NCBI GenBank assembly: GCA_905221605.1
Contig: CAJNDS010001835.1
Span: 350,101 to 414,100 of the forward strand
Reading direction: 5' to 3'
Length of the DNA stretch: 64,000 nt
Source of the DNA: Symbiodinium natans
Taxonomy: Eukaryota; Sar; Dinophyceae; Suessiales; Symbiodiniaceae
The notes beneath the pieces were generated by a model. It was given only the letters and a program-made list of their open reading frames with translations. It searched no databases and was not told where the DNA came from. The position numbers and the translations under genes are program-made. Shown here piece by piece: positions 1 through 13,041 of this stretch. Each line of letters begins with the position of its first letter. The first letter of the stretch is position 1.

Positions 1-1433
1 GCAGAAACCAAGAGTTGGAGCTGCGCACCGCCATGAAGCAAACTTAGTGCCCTAGGCTTAGTCCCGGCCGAGGTACCTCGCCATGGCGTGAATATACGTC
101 ACTGAGGACAAGGAGATCACAGCACCTCAGCATACATGACCCTCTTGCAACAACAACTCAAATAGCAACAGCAAAAACACAGCCGCCGCAGATTCCCGCC
201 AAAATTTGTCTGGATCCCATGTGCCACCGCAGGACGATACAGGGCTAGTACTTGCCGCATGCCTTCTGCATTCTATCGCCGGGCCTTCAACCATACACCT
301 TGCCACTTCGTGCAAGCAATAGCCTGAGCCAAGAGGCTGGGCCACCAGGGCATTCTGAGGCAACTCCCAAACACACCTGCAAGCTTGTCTCTGCCTCTGT
401 CGGGCCTCTGTTCCTGTGCAACTGTCAACTGCTTGACTTCATCACTGCATGGTAAGCCCCCCACCTTTCTGCCTTCACTGCACCCTCTTCTTCCTGGGCT
501 GCGGGGCCAAAAGTACCAGTAACGATCAAGCAAACTCAGGACACAAGCCGCCCAGAGCATAACATTCAGCTACATTACAACTTCGCATCGGCCTCGTGGG
601 TGACAGAGGTTCCCATCGCAACCCCGTGCCTTCATCTGCTTTCCCTCCTCCAATCCCCTCCTGCGGAATTTGTACGGACCCCGGCAAGGACCTCACAGGT
701 CGATGGCTCCATCCGGTTAAGGGAACCTTCTGGGGATCGGCTGGCGACTTCACATGTCAACCACCGAGCCACCGAGCACACGAGCCACGCAATGAGCCAC
801 AAACCAAAAAAGGAACATTCCTTGGGTCTTTACCACGACCTACGCCCAGGCGCGCTGAAGTCTCAACCCTAAGTGTCCCTGTAGACAAAGAACCGTTAAC
901 GGGTTTTCTGGATTGTCGGGCCGAGCCGAGGCGACAGCATTTACAACGCCACCACATTGCTAAAGATATACACGCTCCATTGTGAAGCAACCCACCTCAA
1001 AGAAGTAGAATAAATTCCATGCTTTGCAGCTTCGTGTAGGCTTCAAAATTTAAGAGCGTACCTAGACAGAGCTGTCTAGCCGAACAACGTGCAAAAGCCT
1101 TCATTGCCCGCATTGTTGTGTTGCAAACGAGGGGCAGGATGGAAGATGCATTGCTGGAGCACGTGCTCAGTAGCCGCATTGTGAGACTTGCCTGTGGCTT
1201 CAAAGGCCGCACTACGGTCGCTACATAGTAGGGCGTTTATTGCAATTGCTCTGACAATCAGGAACTATATATACACATACCAACAGCCTAACGAAAACCC
1301 AGTTATGCCTGCACCAGCCGTGGTCTCCAGTGTATCCACTGTCATGTAGACGCGGGCAAAGGTCTCAGGCAGCCGGCACTGTCCTGGCCAGCCGACGGGC
1401 TGACAGAGCCGTAGTCGATATACATGTAGGGCT
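1..1433. other. No supportable gene
   Basis: I see no exon with convincing coding character on either strand. Short open frames overlap in several frames without conserved motifs. The base composition is ordinary and there is no repeat of note until about 1434. Confidence 0.5.
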
Positions 1434-1592
1434 TGATATAAATATAGATATAAAACATAGAAGATAGAAGATAGATCTAGATCTAGATCTAGATATAAGA
1501 TCAAGATATAGATATAGATGTAGATATAGATGTAGATATAAATGTAGATATAGATATAGATGTAGATGTAAATATAGATGTAGATATAGATA
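1434..1592. repeat. (TAGATA/TAGATG) hexanucleotide-type satellite
   Basis: A run of TAGATA, TAGATG and TAGATC units with small interruptions. On the minus strand it reads as an Ile-Tyr repeat in one open frame and a similar frame opens on other phases, so the open reading frame here is a by-product of the repeat. Confidence 0.9.
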
Positions 1593-3257
1593 TCGATGTT
1601 ATGTAACTTTATGTGTATGCAAACAAAAGTAGACATGTGCTTTGTGTTTTTGTTGATTTTGTTGGCGGATTTGCTCATGTGAACATCAACTTTTCACCGT
1701 CTCTCTGTCCTCGAAGCAGTGCCTCCAAAGCAGCTGTCAGGCCTGGCATGGACAATGACAGCATGAGATATGCACACGGGGGAAACCAACGATCTCTGCC
1801 TGGGACATCCAGCTGTGCCTTGGCTCCCGATGCAAGGCAAGACGATGCGAAACAGCCAGCTTCGGGATGCACTCGTGTGCCAGCGGATTGACACATCCAG
1901 CTGCCGGTCAGATCTCCAGAGTCTCAAAAGCCGCCGGCCGGAGAAGGCCACCGAAGCTGGCCGTGAGAAACCCGAGACAGCACGACATACCAAAGTGGTA
2001 TATCAACGACAGGGGGAAATGGGTTGGAAGCCAGAGGACTGCTCTTGGCTATGAAAGTAATGGGACGAGTGTCCGGAGGCGAGTTATGGAAGTGTCAGAA
2101 ACACACTGACATACCTGATGCATGGATTTTTTTTTGCCACCCGCCTAGCAGACCCTCAAGGATGATGCATGGATTGAGCAGCAAGGTTGTGCCTACGCGC
2201 GTGGGTTCTTTGGGGTTTTTCCGACGAGAGGAGGACAAACAAACTACGTTCATTCCAGGCTCCGCTGCGGAGACAGACCCCCAACCTTCAAAGGATGTTC
2301 TGTTGTGGATTCTGGTCACTAAACATGACAAGAACATCACATGGTGGGATTGTGTCTGGGTGGCTCGCGCCCCGAGGCCAGCAAGGCAGCGCCGCAGCTC
2401 GCATCCACGGCCAGAGGGCAGCGCCAGGCGGAGGTAGACGCCGTTCCTCCAACACCAGAAATCTGGACATGATTACACGGCTACACTGGGAGCGTGGTTA
2501 CCCTTCGAGCTTGCTCGGCACTCTCTATGGATCTATCACAGCCTCTCGTCCAATAATGAATCGGGACCGACTATGGGTAACTCTCAAGTGCAAACATTGC
2601 TTTGAAAGCATGTGTCGTGGCTGCTTTTAGGCACACCAAGGACCCGCGATCCCGAAAGCTATCCCGGCAACCCTGCATCAGCAGGTAGTAAGGTAACGAG
2701 CCATGATTCAGCGACGCGCCGGTCACAGGCCAGTATTCCTGAGTCTCAACTCACATATCTCCAAGAGCAGCCCAGCTGGTGCTCTTGCACCATGATGCCG
2801 CAAGCGAAACCCCCTGCAGGCCCAGATCAATCACCTTCTCAAGGCCGAGGATCCGAATGCCTCGCAGTGCTGCACCAGTAGCATCACGTCATGGTGTTCA
2901 TCGTTCTGTTCGTTCTTCATTCAGCTTAAAATGAGCATGTGAGCATGACAAGCCCGCTTCGCACTTCACAAGCTGTTCTCGTCTAATTGCTGCTAGCTGC
3001 AGGAACAGCTCACGCACACGGCGATTTGCGCGGGCCGGAAGCTCGGCAAACCACGCCCTGTCAGTCGGGTCAGCAAGACGCCGGCAAGCATAACCTCGGT
3101 GAAGATCTGCATCTTTGCGGGGAGGTTCAGATGGTCTGGCGTCCCACGGCCACGTCCCTTTGTAGATTGAAATTCAATCCTGGTGGCGAAACACTGGATC
3201 CGACGTTGCCTGGCAGAGGCCCGCTCATGTCCCAGATATGAAGCAAGAGCAAAGCCA

Positions 3258-3291
3258 CAGCAGAGCAACAGCAGAGCAACAGCAGAGCAAA
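3258..3291. repeat. 11-bp tandem repeat (CAGCAGAGCAA)
   Basis: About three copies of an 11-base unit related to CAGCAGAGCAA. It produces a Leu/Cys-rich hydrophobic stretch when read on the minus strand, which mimics a membrane segment. Confidence 0.7.
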
Positions 3292-4193
3292 CAGTTGCTA
3301 CGAGTACCTGCAGCGGTCCGGCCTTCTCGTCGAGCAAGCATCCCCAAAGACTGTGGACATCGTCTCCACCTGCATTGCTGCATTGTTGAGTTCCAACTCC
3401 AGCAACACCTACCAGAGCAGCTGCACCCCGAAGAAAAGGCGCTGCCATCAGACAAGCTGCCGATTTTTATGCCCATTTCCAGGGACAGGAAGGGTGTGGC
3501 TCTCTCCTGTCGGGGCGGTCCGCTTCAAAAACAAGCGGCATCCTGTCCCAAAAACGGCAAGAAATCTTCCGAATTTCGGGTTTTTTTCCGAACACTTCGC
3601 TCCTGTGTAGGGTCTGCCGGCTGCCGGGGCTGCGCACCTCGACAAGTTGAGAAATACAGCAGCAGAAAGCTGCAACTAAAAGCCTTCGGAGCTGCTATTT
3701 CGGGCTGCTACCAGGGTTACCAATGTTCCTGGGAGCAGCGAAGAAGGGGTGCAGAGGGACAAGAAGACCTCCGCTTCGGTGCACAGGTGTGACTTGAGTC
3801 GCAGCCGGCCTAGGCAGTCCACAAAGAAAGCCTCCCACTTTAGCGCCTGCCAGCCAGGCAAACAGCTGCTCAGTGCTCAGAGGCTGCGCCACACGTGAAG
3901 ATACCCAGAGCATGCCGAGAATGCCCTTCCATGAGCCTCCATCCATCGCTGCAGCTCATCCTGACCTGTTCGGCACACGGTTCATTGAGAGTTGCCATCG
4001 GCCACTGTCTCTGGCTTACTACGGGTCTCCTCTGCAGCTTCAGAAAAAGCATGAGACTTCTGCCCTATCCCGCGGTGATCGTCACCTTCGGCCAGCGGCC
4101 ACGGCTGGAGCGCCCGGGAGGACCTCGGCTTTGCTTTTGAAGCTCATTAAAAAGCTGCTCGACTCCTCGTTTGCCAACACTTGAGGGGCAAGC

Positions 4194-4416
4194 CGAGGCC
4201 AAGGAAAGCGAGGGGAGGCCCACGACCCCCAAGCCTCAATACCGCAAACCCCCAAATACCCTATGCCCTCAATGCCTTGAAAGCCTAAATGCCCGAAACC
4301 CGCAACACTCTAAAAGCGTAAAGACCCTAAACCCGGAATACCCTAGCCCTCACACCCAAAACCCTCAACCGCAAAACCTTCAACCTAAACCCTCAACACC
4401 CGAAAGCCCTAAATGC
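4194..4416. repeat. Degenerate telomere-like tract (CCCTAAA-related)
   Basis: The + strand holds many degenerate 7-9 base units such as ACCCTAAACCC, CCTAAACCCTCA, GCCCTAAATGCCC, GCCTAAATGCCC and ATACCCTAGCCC. These are variants of CCCTAAA, the complement of the TTTAGGG telomere repeat known from plants and dinoflagellates. The units are diverged and interspersed, so this is an old internal copy or a telomere-adjacent relic and not an active telomere. It abuts the (TTC)n tract directly. Confidence 0.55.
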
Positions 4417-4437
4417 CCTCTTCTTATTATTTTTATT

Positions 4438-4803
4438 TTCTTCTTCTTCTTCTTCTTCTTCTTCTTCTTCTTCTTCTTCTTCTTCTTCTTCTTCTTCTTC
4501 TTCTTCTTCTTCTTCTTCTTCTTCTTCTTCTTCTTCTTCTTCTTCTTCTTCTTCTTCTTCTTCTTCTTCTTCTTCTTCTCTTCTTCTTCTTCTTCTTCTT
4601 CTCTTCTTCTTCTTCTTCTTCTTCTTCTTCTTCTTCTTCTTCTTCTTCTTCTTCTTCTTCTTCTTCTTCTTCTTCTTCTTCTTCTTCTTCTTCTCTTCTT
4701 AGTCTCATCCTTCTTCTTCTTCTTCTTCTTCTTCTTCTTCTTCTTCTTCTTCTTCTTCTTCTTCTTCTTCTTCTTCTTCTGCTTCTGCTTCTTCTTCTGC
4801 TGC
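4438..4803. repeat. (TTC)n polypyrimidine microsatellite, about 366 bp
   Basis: Nearly pure TTC repeats with a few interruptions (CTC at three places, AGTCTCATCC near 4700, TTCTGC units at the right end). All pyrimidine on + and all purine on - apart from those breaks. It creates artefactual poly-Phe, poly-Leu, poly-Ser, poly-Lys, poly-Arg and poly-Glu open frames on both strands. Confidence 0.97.
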
Positions 4804-7800
4804 ACTCTTTAGCTCTCTCGCAAACTCGACTCATAAGCTGCCACCCTTTTGCATCCAGGCCTCGTAACGACTGCCACCCGAACTCCCTAAACGTTGCAGT
4901 TGTTCTTCTTTCTTGTGGAATCCATAAAGACTAAGCCGACAAGCTCTGTCAAGCCTCTCCGCCTCTGTGCTTAGCTGCTTTGCCAACTGGATATCATCGA
5001 TAGATCAATCCGCTCCCAGGTCCCAGCGGCGGGCAGGCCAGCAGCGCCCCCTCGTCGCCACAAGCTGCGCCCAGGAATGCCTCGATGCGCTCGATCAAGT
5101 CCTGAGTACATGACGGTGTCACGATCGCGTTTGAGATGTGAGGCCTTTCACGGGGTCGAAGCCCTGCCAATGCTCGAGCAAGAATCACTGGGCAGCTGCT
5201 TGTATACGCCCAGTACCGACCTGCGGCAAGCAGTGCCAGTTGGCAAGAATTGCGGCAGGCGCAGCAAATGGGCCCAGCGCGACACAGTCAAACGAAGGTG
5301 GGCTGTTGATATGCGCTGGTCACGGATTCCCAATAAGTGCTACCCAGCTGCATGCATCGAAGCGAGGGTGGTGGACGCAGGGCACCGCAAAGCGCCGGGG
5401 CCACGAGCAGGCTGCCCAGGGCCTGCACAAAGCATCGACGGCTCTCCTATCAGATGCACTCTTCGGTGAAGCTCTGCAAATTGATGCAAATTGGGCTCGG
5501 CCTTGCTGAGCAGAAGAGCGTCAGCAGCCTCGACGCTCTCACAGGCCCGAAGGTGGGTCAGGGCACCGGTGATGGCCGCCTTGCCTCAAAACTTCAGCGA
5601 TCGGATCTTCACCTTACAGACCGGCACCCTGCCTTTCTCATCTCCTTTTGCCCACAGGTCGCGCAGAACTGCCAAAGCCTTGGAACATTGACCATACTAA
5701 CCATGCTCAAGCTACGCAGCGCGACAGGCCTGTCCGAGCTTGAAACTCTGCAAGGGGCTTGGGTGCACTACCTTTTTGCTCATCGCTGGCTGCCCGCACG
5801 TTGTTCCAGATCGGCCGATCGGCTTTGTTGCGAGACTGCTTGGAAACGTGTCAGCAATAACCAAGCGGAATGGCGGAAAGGCTTTTGCACTTTCTTTCCG
5901 ACGCGAACTTTGAAAGGCAACTCTTGCGGCCCACCAAAACAATGCTAACGGCTCGGGGCGGTTGAAATGCCTGCACAAGTGTAAAAGAACGGAGAAACTG
6001 GCGCGACTTCGTGAAAAAGCAAGTTGCAAGAAGGCTTCGAGCGTGTGGTGGTGACAGCAACACATTCGGGCGGCTTGCGGACTGTGGCGTACTGTGCCAG
6101 CTACCAGATGCGCGCGTGGTCAACAAGCACCCACATGCGCCCGGAAAGCCTTCGTCCATCGAAGACTCTCAAGTCAGCAAGGCTGATGCTCGTACAGGGC
6201 GCTCCGAGCATGAGTTTTGCATGCATGACCTCCAGGGAGATGGATGCATGACTGGGCCGATGAGCCACAAGACGATGAAAGTTGTCCCACGACGCCACGC
6301 AACTATCTGGCTACTGGGCAGGTCCCTGCCGAGCCATGGAACAGAGACGGAAGAGCAAGACAAGTCCAACAAAATGCGGCGTCTCTTTCGCTTATTGATT
6401 TGCAGGATCTGAGGCCACGTCAGCCCAGGAGGCGTAGATGGCTTGCGGAGTGGGGCTTGCCTGAGTTCCCAAAGGTGTACCGAAATTTTGGAAGGATCTG
6501 CAGGCTTCTTGGGGTCAGCAATTTCGAGAAGTCAGCAATTTCGAGAAGCCCAACGCCAAGTGCCTGCCAAGGTACACCTGGAAGGGCTTTCATGAGAACC
6601 TGACGCCAATCCCAAGGCCAGTTCAAGGCCAAACGTATAAAACGCAGAATTAAAAAGGGAAACGAACCGCATCGTTGTACATCCTTCCCCGTATTCTCAG
6701 ACATTTGGGCCTCCAGGGCCGCTTCCGCCAGTCGGCTGATTCCGGGTGGCTCCACGCCCAGCGAGGAAAGCCTTGGAGCTTTGGGACTTTGGGGTGCGCA
6801 GCTGGAAAAATCTCAATGAACATTTTTGGGCCCAGCTCTGCTTTGCCAACTGCCTAGCGCAAGGACCACACTGCGGGGTCACGGTCTGAGTCTGAGGTTA
6901 CGAAGCCAGAAGTCCGGCGACGTAGCGCAACATAGCACGCTACCAAACGAACGCCCCATCACAAAAAAGTTTGGCTGTTTTTATGGGGTCCAGCTAGTTA
7001 CCTCTCACTCCTTAAGGAGACATGGTACTGGCTGCCTTGATCGTCAACCAAGTTCAAGCGAGTTTCAGCTGAGAGCCCAGGCCATCCAAGCTCGAAGAAA
7101 TCTCAAGAGGCCTCTGCGACTGTGTCACGAGTGCTTGGCTCCGTGGCCGTGAACCAAATCTGACTAAGCTTCACCACTGTGCCCCACAACTGCCAAGCAA
7201 AGAAAGCCCCAAGAACAGACAGCACCAAGGTCAAGCGCCCTCTCTAAGCTTCCATGTAATCTGTGTAGATCGTGTGGTGTGTGAAAAGCGACCCACTGCC
7301 CTTACTTCTTGCGTGTATCCGTTACTGTCAGGCTGAGGCGCAGCAAGCGCAGTGCTCCGTTTGCTGTGGCCAGGGCCTTCTGCCAGCGTTCCTAGGCTCG
7401 GAGCTCAAGGACCGCAATATGCCGCAACAGGCCGCAATGCTTTAGCAAAGAGTCTGAGAGCTCCTCACAGAGACCCAAGAACACGGCTCCATCGCCTTAT
7501 TCCAAACTGGCTGGCGGGATGCTGTGCACTCATTATAAGCTATTTCGCGGAAACCTACCCAGCTCCTGCCCAGCTGCTGTTGAGCTGAACCTGAACCTCT
7601 CATTGAACTGACGCCCCAAGCAAGTCACAAAGGCGAGCCGGCGCATCAACATTCGGCCTGTGCAGGGTGCACAAGTCTTCAAGGAATACTAGGATGACAA
7701 CTGACAGGAAAATGTAGCGCACACATCCAGAAGTGCCCCTGGCACAGTGTAAAAAACTACAAAAAGACGGTCCACCCCCACCTTCCCTGTTCAGCCGTCT

Positions 7801-10800
7801 CCTTCAGGAGCGGGAAAAGCGGCAAGGAAGGAAGTTCCAACATCAGTGCCACGGCCTGGCAAGACTCAAACAAGCTCTCGACCTGGTCCTGCAATCTCTC
7901 TGCAACATGCTTGCCTCGGCCCCGGCATCACTGCCATCAGACGGGCGAATCACAGCACCAAGGACATTGTACCTCGGCGTAGCGAAACCTCATCACTGCC
8001 ACAGCAACAGTGCCGCCAATCACGTCAATCATGCCCGACACGTCATGGCATTCGAAACGCTATCGCTGGATGCTTGCCAACTTCGAAGGCTAGAATTCTC
8101 CCGCTTTCGATGGCAACAGCTCTCTCCTACAATCTCATCCTAGTTGCAGCTCGGCAATGAGACGTCGTCCATCTGACCCCGCCCAAGCCTGCGCCACGAA
8201 GCCTGCAAAGAGCTCCGAAAGGCGGCACGCGCAGGGCGATGGAACCACACCCAATTCAGATGTAAGGTCTTCGGCACACCACGTATGGTCACATCTTTCG
8301 TTGCGGTGCATACAAAAGGGATGCGTGGTTACATCGCATGGTTAACTAAATTCGCTGACTGAGGTTGGGCAACACAAGCTGTCGACATGCATAGCGTTCA
8401 CTGCTTCTCCGCAGGGCCTTCTGGCCACTGGCCGCCCTTGTATGCCAGGCAAGCAGAAATGTGGCGAGCGCCGAAGTCCTGGCAGGGGCACCGCTGAAAC
8501 TGGCACCTGCGATCCTGGTGCCATACACTGCTGAAGAATCACTTGAGAGATGCGGCGGATGCAGCAGGCACTCACTACTCACTACAAGACGGCCTCAGCA
8601 CCCAGTCTCCGAAGCAGGCGCTCCTGCGCCAAGGAGAGCTCAGGCTTTGGCACCCGCAGTTGCCCCCCGAATCCTTCCGGGCCTCACTGGAGTCGGCCGA
8701 CTCGCACAGGGACTTGCCGCAGCTGAGGGTTCTCAGTCCGCCGCTCTGAGGCAAAGAGGCTGCCATGTCGGATAAAAACGACAGCCTCCAACTCCCATGA
8801 CGCCTCAGCCAAGGCGCATCAGTGCGGCCGGGAACAGCTCCGAGGCTCGGCGTAGCGTGCCAAGGCCACGCAGAAGGACCTGGAAATGTCAGGCTAAGGT
8901 GCAAAGTAGCTGAAATTCAAATATCCAGTTGTTCATCTGCTCAATTGTTTCTTGCAGCAAGGTTCACATTGAACAGGCTTGAAGAAGGTCAGCGATTCAG
9001 GAGCGAGGCATCGGTTGGGGTCGGTTTTGGGCTTTAATTATGCGACATTCATGAAGAACCACTGGCCTCGCAAGGTCTGCGGAAATCTCCAGTGGAGGTC
9101 TGCACACCTTAATTAAGCAAGAACGGAACCACAACAATACCGCGGGGCCATTCTGTGTGGAACGACTTGCCAATGTTGGGATGAACAAACGGTCCGGCGC
9201 AGTGTGCCCACTGAGATTCTCCGGTCGGAAGAAGTCTGTCTCCTTTCATATCTTTGAGCTCCCTACCTCCCTACGCGTCAAACCAGTTGCCAGATGGAGG
9301 GGCCTCTGTGGGTTTTGCCCCAACAGTGTAACAGCGCCGCTGAGCGGCAAGAGACATCCGCGAGCTGCTCCAGGATGCCTTCCCTTGCAACTCTCCAGAA
9401 AGGATCGGCCACCGGCTCGCCTCAACTGGCAGCAACTTGCAAACGTATGCACACGCATTCTACATTGCCCCTACATAGGTCCCTACTCCACACTCTGCAT
9501 CAACTGTCGTTTTTTTCGACAACAGTCGAGGAAGAGACGGCCTCGCATGAGCTAAGCGCCGCAGGGAGGCCCAGCAATGACAAGGCCCGTCGTGAAATGT
9601 CTGGGGAAGCTTGGCAGGCTTTGACGAAGGCCTCCCGGGAATTGCTTGAGCCGATTTGCACATCTTGACATGCAGCAGGCAGTGCCTGGGGAAGGGCATC
9701 ACGAACGACTCGATTCGGCAAGGAACCACGGTGCAGATCACCTTATCAACCACAACAGATGCAAAGCAAAAACGCGCGACGGTGGCCGCAAAAGGACTAA
9801 CTCCTTGACTTCGACGTCCTGCTACCCAAACACCACCAAATATTGCCAAACTATATACCGATTTTGAGCTGCGGCACTGCGGTTGGCCACCAAGTCGAAA
9901 CAGTCGCAGTGCAGAGCAAATCCAAATCCAACCATTCCTCGCCACTGCAAACAAGCCCAGAAAGACCACGTTGAGCAAAGAGCTGGTCAATGCCACATGC
10001 CCTTGCTACTGAGCCACGGATGGGCAAGGAGCAGAAAAGCGGCTCGCAGCGACTGAATGTCTCTGCCTCCTCTTCCGACGAAGGCATCTGCAGCCCCGCC
10101 ACATCAGGCACTGATTTTGTGTAATGGCTAGCATCTGCGACTGGTGTTCTCAACTCAGCACCGGACCGGGAAGGCTAGCACAAGCTCCGCTAGCTCCGAA
10201 TGCATGCTCGGCAGAGCTCCTCGAAATTTTGCTCAATTCATTTTTTCATGGCAACTCCCGCCTGCACTGATGCTTCTTCACTTGCCATCTGAGGATCCAG
10301 AAGCCACAGCAGCCAGGTGTCGGTAGAGCATGTATCTGTGCTCTTGCCGCTCTGCTTTTCCAGGCTCCTGCTGCTCAACGATGACCTCAGGAAGCTTCGC
10401 ACTTCGCGCCCGCACTCTCGAGAAACCTGGCGTGCACTCCGAAAACACGAATCCACTTCAGCCTCCGGCAGAACAGGACCTGACTTGGGGCAGCGGATCC
10501 GTTATCCTGGGCATGGTCTGTATTTCTTGGGCCCTCGCCTATCGTCTCAACTTGGAAAGCTTGAGGGTTGTAGTCGATAGCTTCGTGCTTTTGGCTGCCA
10601 GTGCACGGAAGCAGCCTCGACCCGGATGCACTCCTTGTGCTGGAATTTGAGGCTTGGGGGGTCGGAATGTGCGGAAAGTGTCTGAATGGCTGCCGGTGCG
10701 TCGCCTGTTCGCTGAAGCCGCCTTCCGGGAAAGGCCCGTCATTACCGAACGTATAGACCAGCACAGCACCCCCGTCAAGCATGCGGTTCGCCCCAAACTG

Positions 10801-10990
10801 CTGACCCTAATCGGAAAACACACCAGTCTGTGAACCCTGAACCGACCATGCTCTCGCAAGGTTCCAGGTTCACGAGCAGCCGCTCCCGTGAAACATCGTG
10901 AAACCTGTTGGCCCCACGTGCAACCGGCCTTGGGGCCGAAGAGGGGTGGCCAAGCAGCTCCTCGGGCTTTGAGGCTTCTGGTGCTGTCAA
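4804..10990. other. Long stretch without a supportable gene
   Basis: Only short, mutually overlapping open frames are present. A weak minus-strand candidate at about 4998-5100 (segment containing QDLIERIEAFLGAACG) looks somewhat protein-like but has no supporting neighbours. Another lies at about 6665-6755 on the minus strand (contains SRLAEAALEAQMSE). Neither is enough to call a gene. The 178-codon minus frame at 9460-9996 has a hydrophobic start but no recognisable domain. Confidence 0.4.
6514..6547. repeat. 17-bp perfect tandem duplication
   Basis: GTCAGCAATTTCGAGAA occurs twice head to tail with no spacer and no mismatch. It is a small recent duplication. Confidence 0.9.
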
Positions 10991-11095
10991 CAGATGTCAG
11001 CCATTCCCGCGAGAGCGAAGTAATTCACTAGGATCCATTGGAGAAGTTCCGTAGTGGTAACCAGGGGTGGAAGTCGACATATGCAGACGAAACAA

Positions 11096-11340
11096 TCAAC
11101 AGGAAGCCTGCTGTTCCAATGCAATTGTTCCACCATCGTGGCTGCGCTGTTGTTTAAGTCTAGGGGCTTTTGTTGGTTGCTGCTCATGAACATTCTCAGC
11201 ATTCTGAGCTAGCTGCTTAGCTCCTGCAAGTGAGCCGGCCTCAAACTTGTAAACTTCGTCAACAAAATACAAAAGAAGATCGCTGTGCAACTCATGTACG
11301 TTGATTGAGCAGGCGTTTCTGACTTGTGCTCTCTCACACA
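11096..11340 (-). CDS. Possible exon of an unrecognised protein
   Basis: A minus-strand segment inside a 146-codon open frame is charged and helical in character, containing INVHELHSDLLLYFVDEVYK followed by an Ala/Gln-rich stretch. I recognise no family. The remainder of the frame upstream is Cys-rich and less convincing. It could be one exon of a spliced gene or chance; no splice partners are identified. Confidence 0.22.
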
Positions 11341-13041
11341 GCCCGGGCGTCGATACACCGCAGTCGCCGCAGGAAAAGCAATGAGGCCCGGCCCTGCGAT
11401 GCAAGCTCATCCATCTCCTGCATCGCGAAATGGCTGGTTTCGACAAACTCGGACAAGAAGCCACGAGTTTCAGGTCATGCTCACAACAGGGGCTAACCCT
11501 GCCATCAGTCACAAGCTTCGAAAGAGTTAGTACCATGAGATGGCTCCTTGCGAATGATTACTAGATTATATTCCACTCTAATACTATTCTTATTCTCATC
11601 ATATTCTGACCGGCGGATGACTGCGCCCAAATCCTGGCTGATGGCCGACGCCAGACCAGCGCTGCGGAGTGGAAGGAAAAGCACCTCGCAAGCGATCTAT
11701 GCAAAGCGAAAAAATCCATGTGCTCTCTGATGCATCATGATGCATGCCAAGGCGCTGTCTTCCCCTCGGCATGGCTGCGCTGCACCTCTGGTGGCAACGT
11801 CGAGAGCTCTGGGCCAGCCAGCCTTGCTTCCAACATCAATCACACCCACCGGGCGGAGAATTGAAAAAAATGCGCATGCAAACTTCATCCAGCTGAGCAG
11901 AAGGTGCTTGAATAAGTTAATGAAGACCAGGCTGCCACGTCGGAGTCACATAGCCTCAGCCAAGCCACGCAGATTTACGGCCGAGGTCAAAAAGATGGCA
12001 TAAAGTGTCTTCAGCCCTAGCTGCACACGTCAATGCGCTCAGACCATGGCCCAGCTTGCCCAGGCGCCCCTGCACGTCAAAAACGAACGTGAAGCCTCAG
12101 CTACACTGCACTGCAAAGGTGCCAAAGTGCCTCTGGGCTGAGAGCTCAGCAAACAATTCGCAACATCCCCTGCGTCGAGGTGATCTTACGTGATCACACC
12201 CTCGGTATCCTCCAACAGTCCGGTACAAGCAATTGCTGCTGCCGCGACTCCCTTCGACAAAACGTGAGCACGGTCGCTGACGGTGAAGACTGACTTGAAG
12301 CCAATCCCTTTACCTCAGCTCGATAGCTTTCTAGAGGTCGATCTACAAGAAAAGCTGTGAAATGGCGGCAAGTCGTTTGGAAAAATCTCTCCCAGGTGTT
12401 TTTCTCTCTGTCAAGCTGCAACCGATAGATCCGCCAGCAGCACCCGGCAGGGGCTTCTTTTTGGAAGATGCGGAGATGTCACAAAGCGCCGTCACATCTC
12501 CTCAGAAACGTTCTACTGATCGCACAAGTCAACAACTGGCCAACCAGCCCACATGTGCCGCAGTGACGGAGGTTCGCTAGGGGTCATGTTCGTAGAGCCA
12601 ACGCATTGATGCATCGGTGTGGTCCAAAAAAAGTCTGCTGGAATGGATGGTCGGTAGCAAGCCAGGCCACGCTCCGTGAAACCCTCCTCGTTGTTCTCCT
12701 GAAAGCCACCGACAAACCACGTAAATTAAACAGACAAAAGCCATTGGCAGTCCTCAACGGCTTGCATTTGATTGCAAGTTTGGGAGAGTGAATGTGTAAT
12801 GCCTGTGATTCAAGGAACGCATGGAGGGCATGGAGTGCCAAGGATACACGTACGCCAAGGCTGCCAAGGCTCGCTGATGAAGTAACCATGTGGAAAGGCC
12901 GGGCTGGGAGCCCCGAGGCGGAGGCTCAGGCAGGGCTCCGCAGAGTCCTCGCAAGGGAAGGTCTGAAAGACACGCCCGAAGCAAGGATGAAAAGGCGATC
13001 CACGTCGATCCATGATGCTATGCCGCATGCCGCCACGTGCT
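11341..13041. other. No supportable gene
   Basis: Open frames are short and show no conserved motif. A 14-bp perfect palindrome (TGCATCATGATGCA) lies at 11731-11744. Confidence 0.4.

Noticed and set aside
1265-1678. 137-codon minus frame with an Ile-Tyr repeat
   Set aside because: Product of the TAGATA satellite.
2993-3448. 151-codon minus frame with a hydrophobic stretch resembling a membrane helix
   Set aside because: The hydrophobic part comes from the CAGCAGAGCAA repeat, and nothing around it looks coding.
4171-4934. Long open frames on both strands over the (TTC)n tract (poly-Phe, poly-Leu, poly-Ser, poly-Lys, poly-Arg, poly-Glu)
   Set aside because: They follow from a trinucleotide repeat that lacks stops in most phases.
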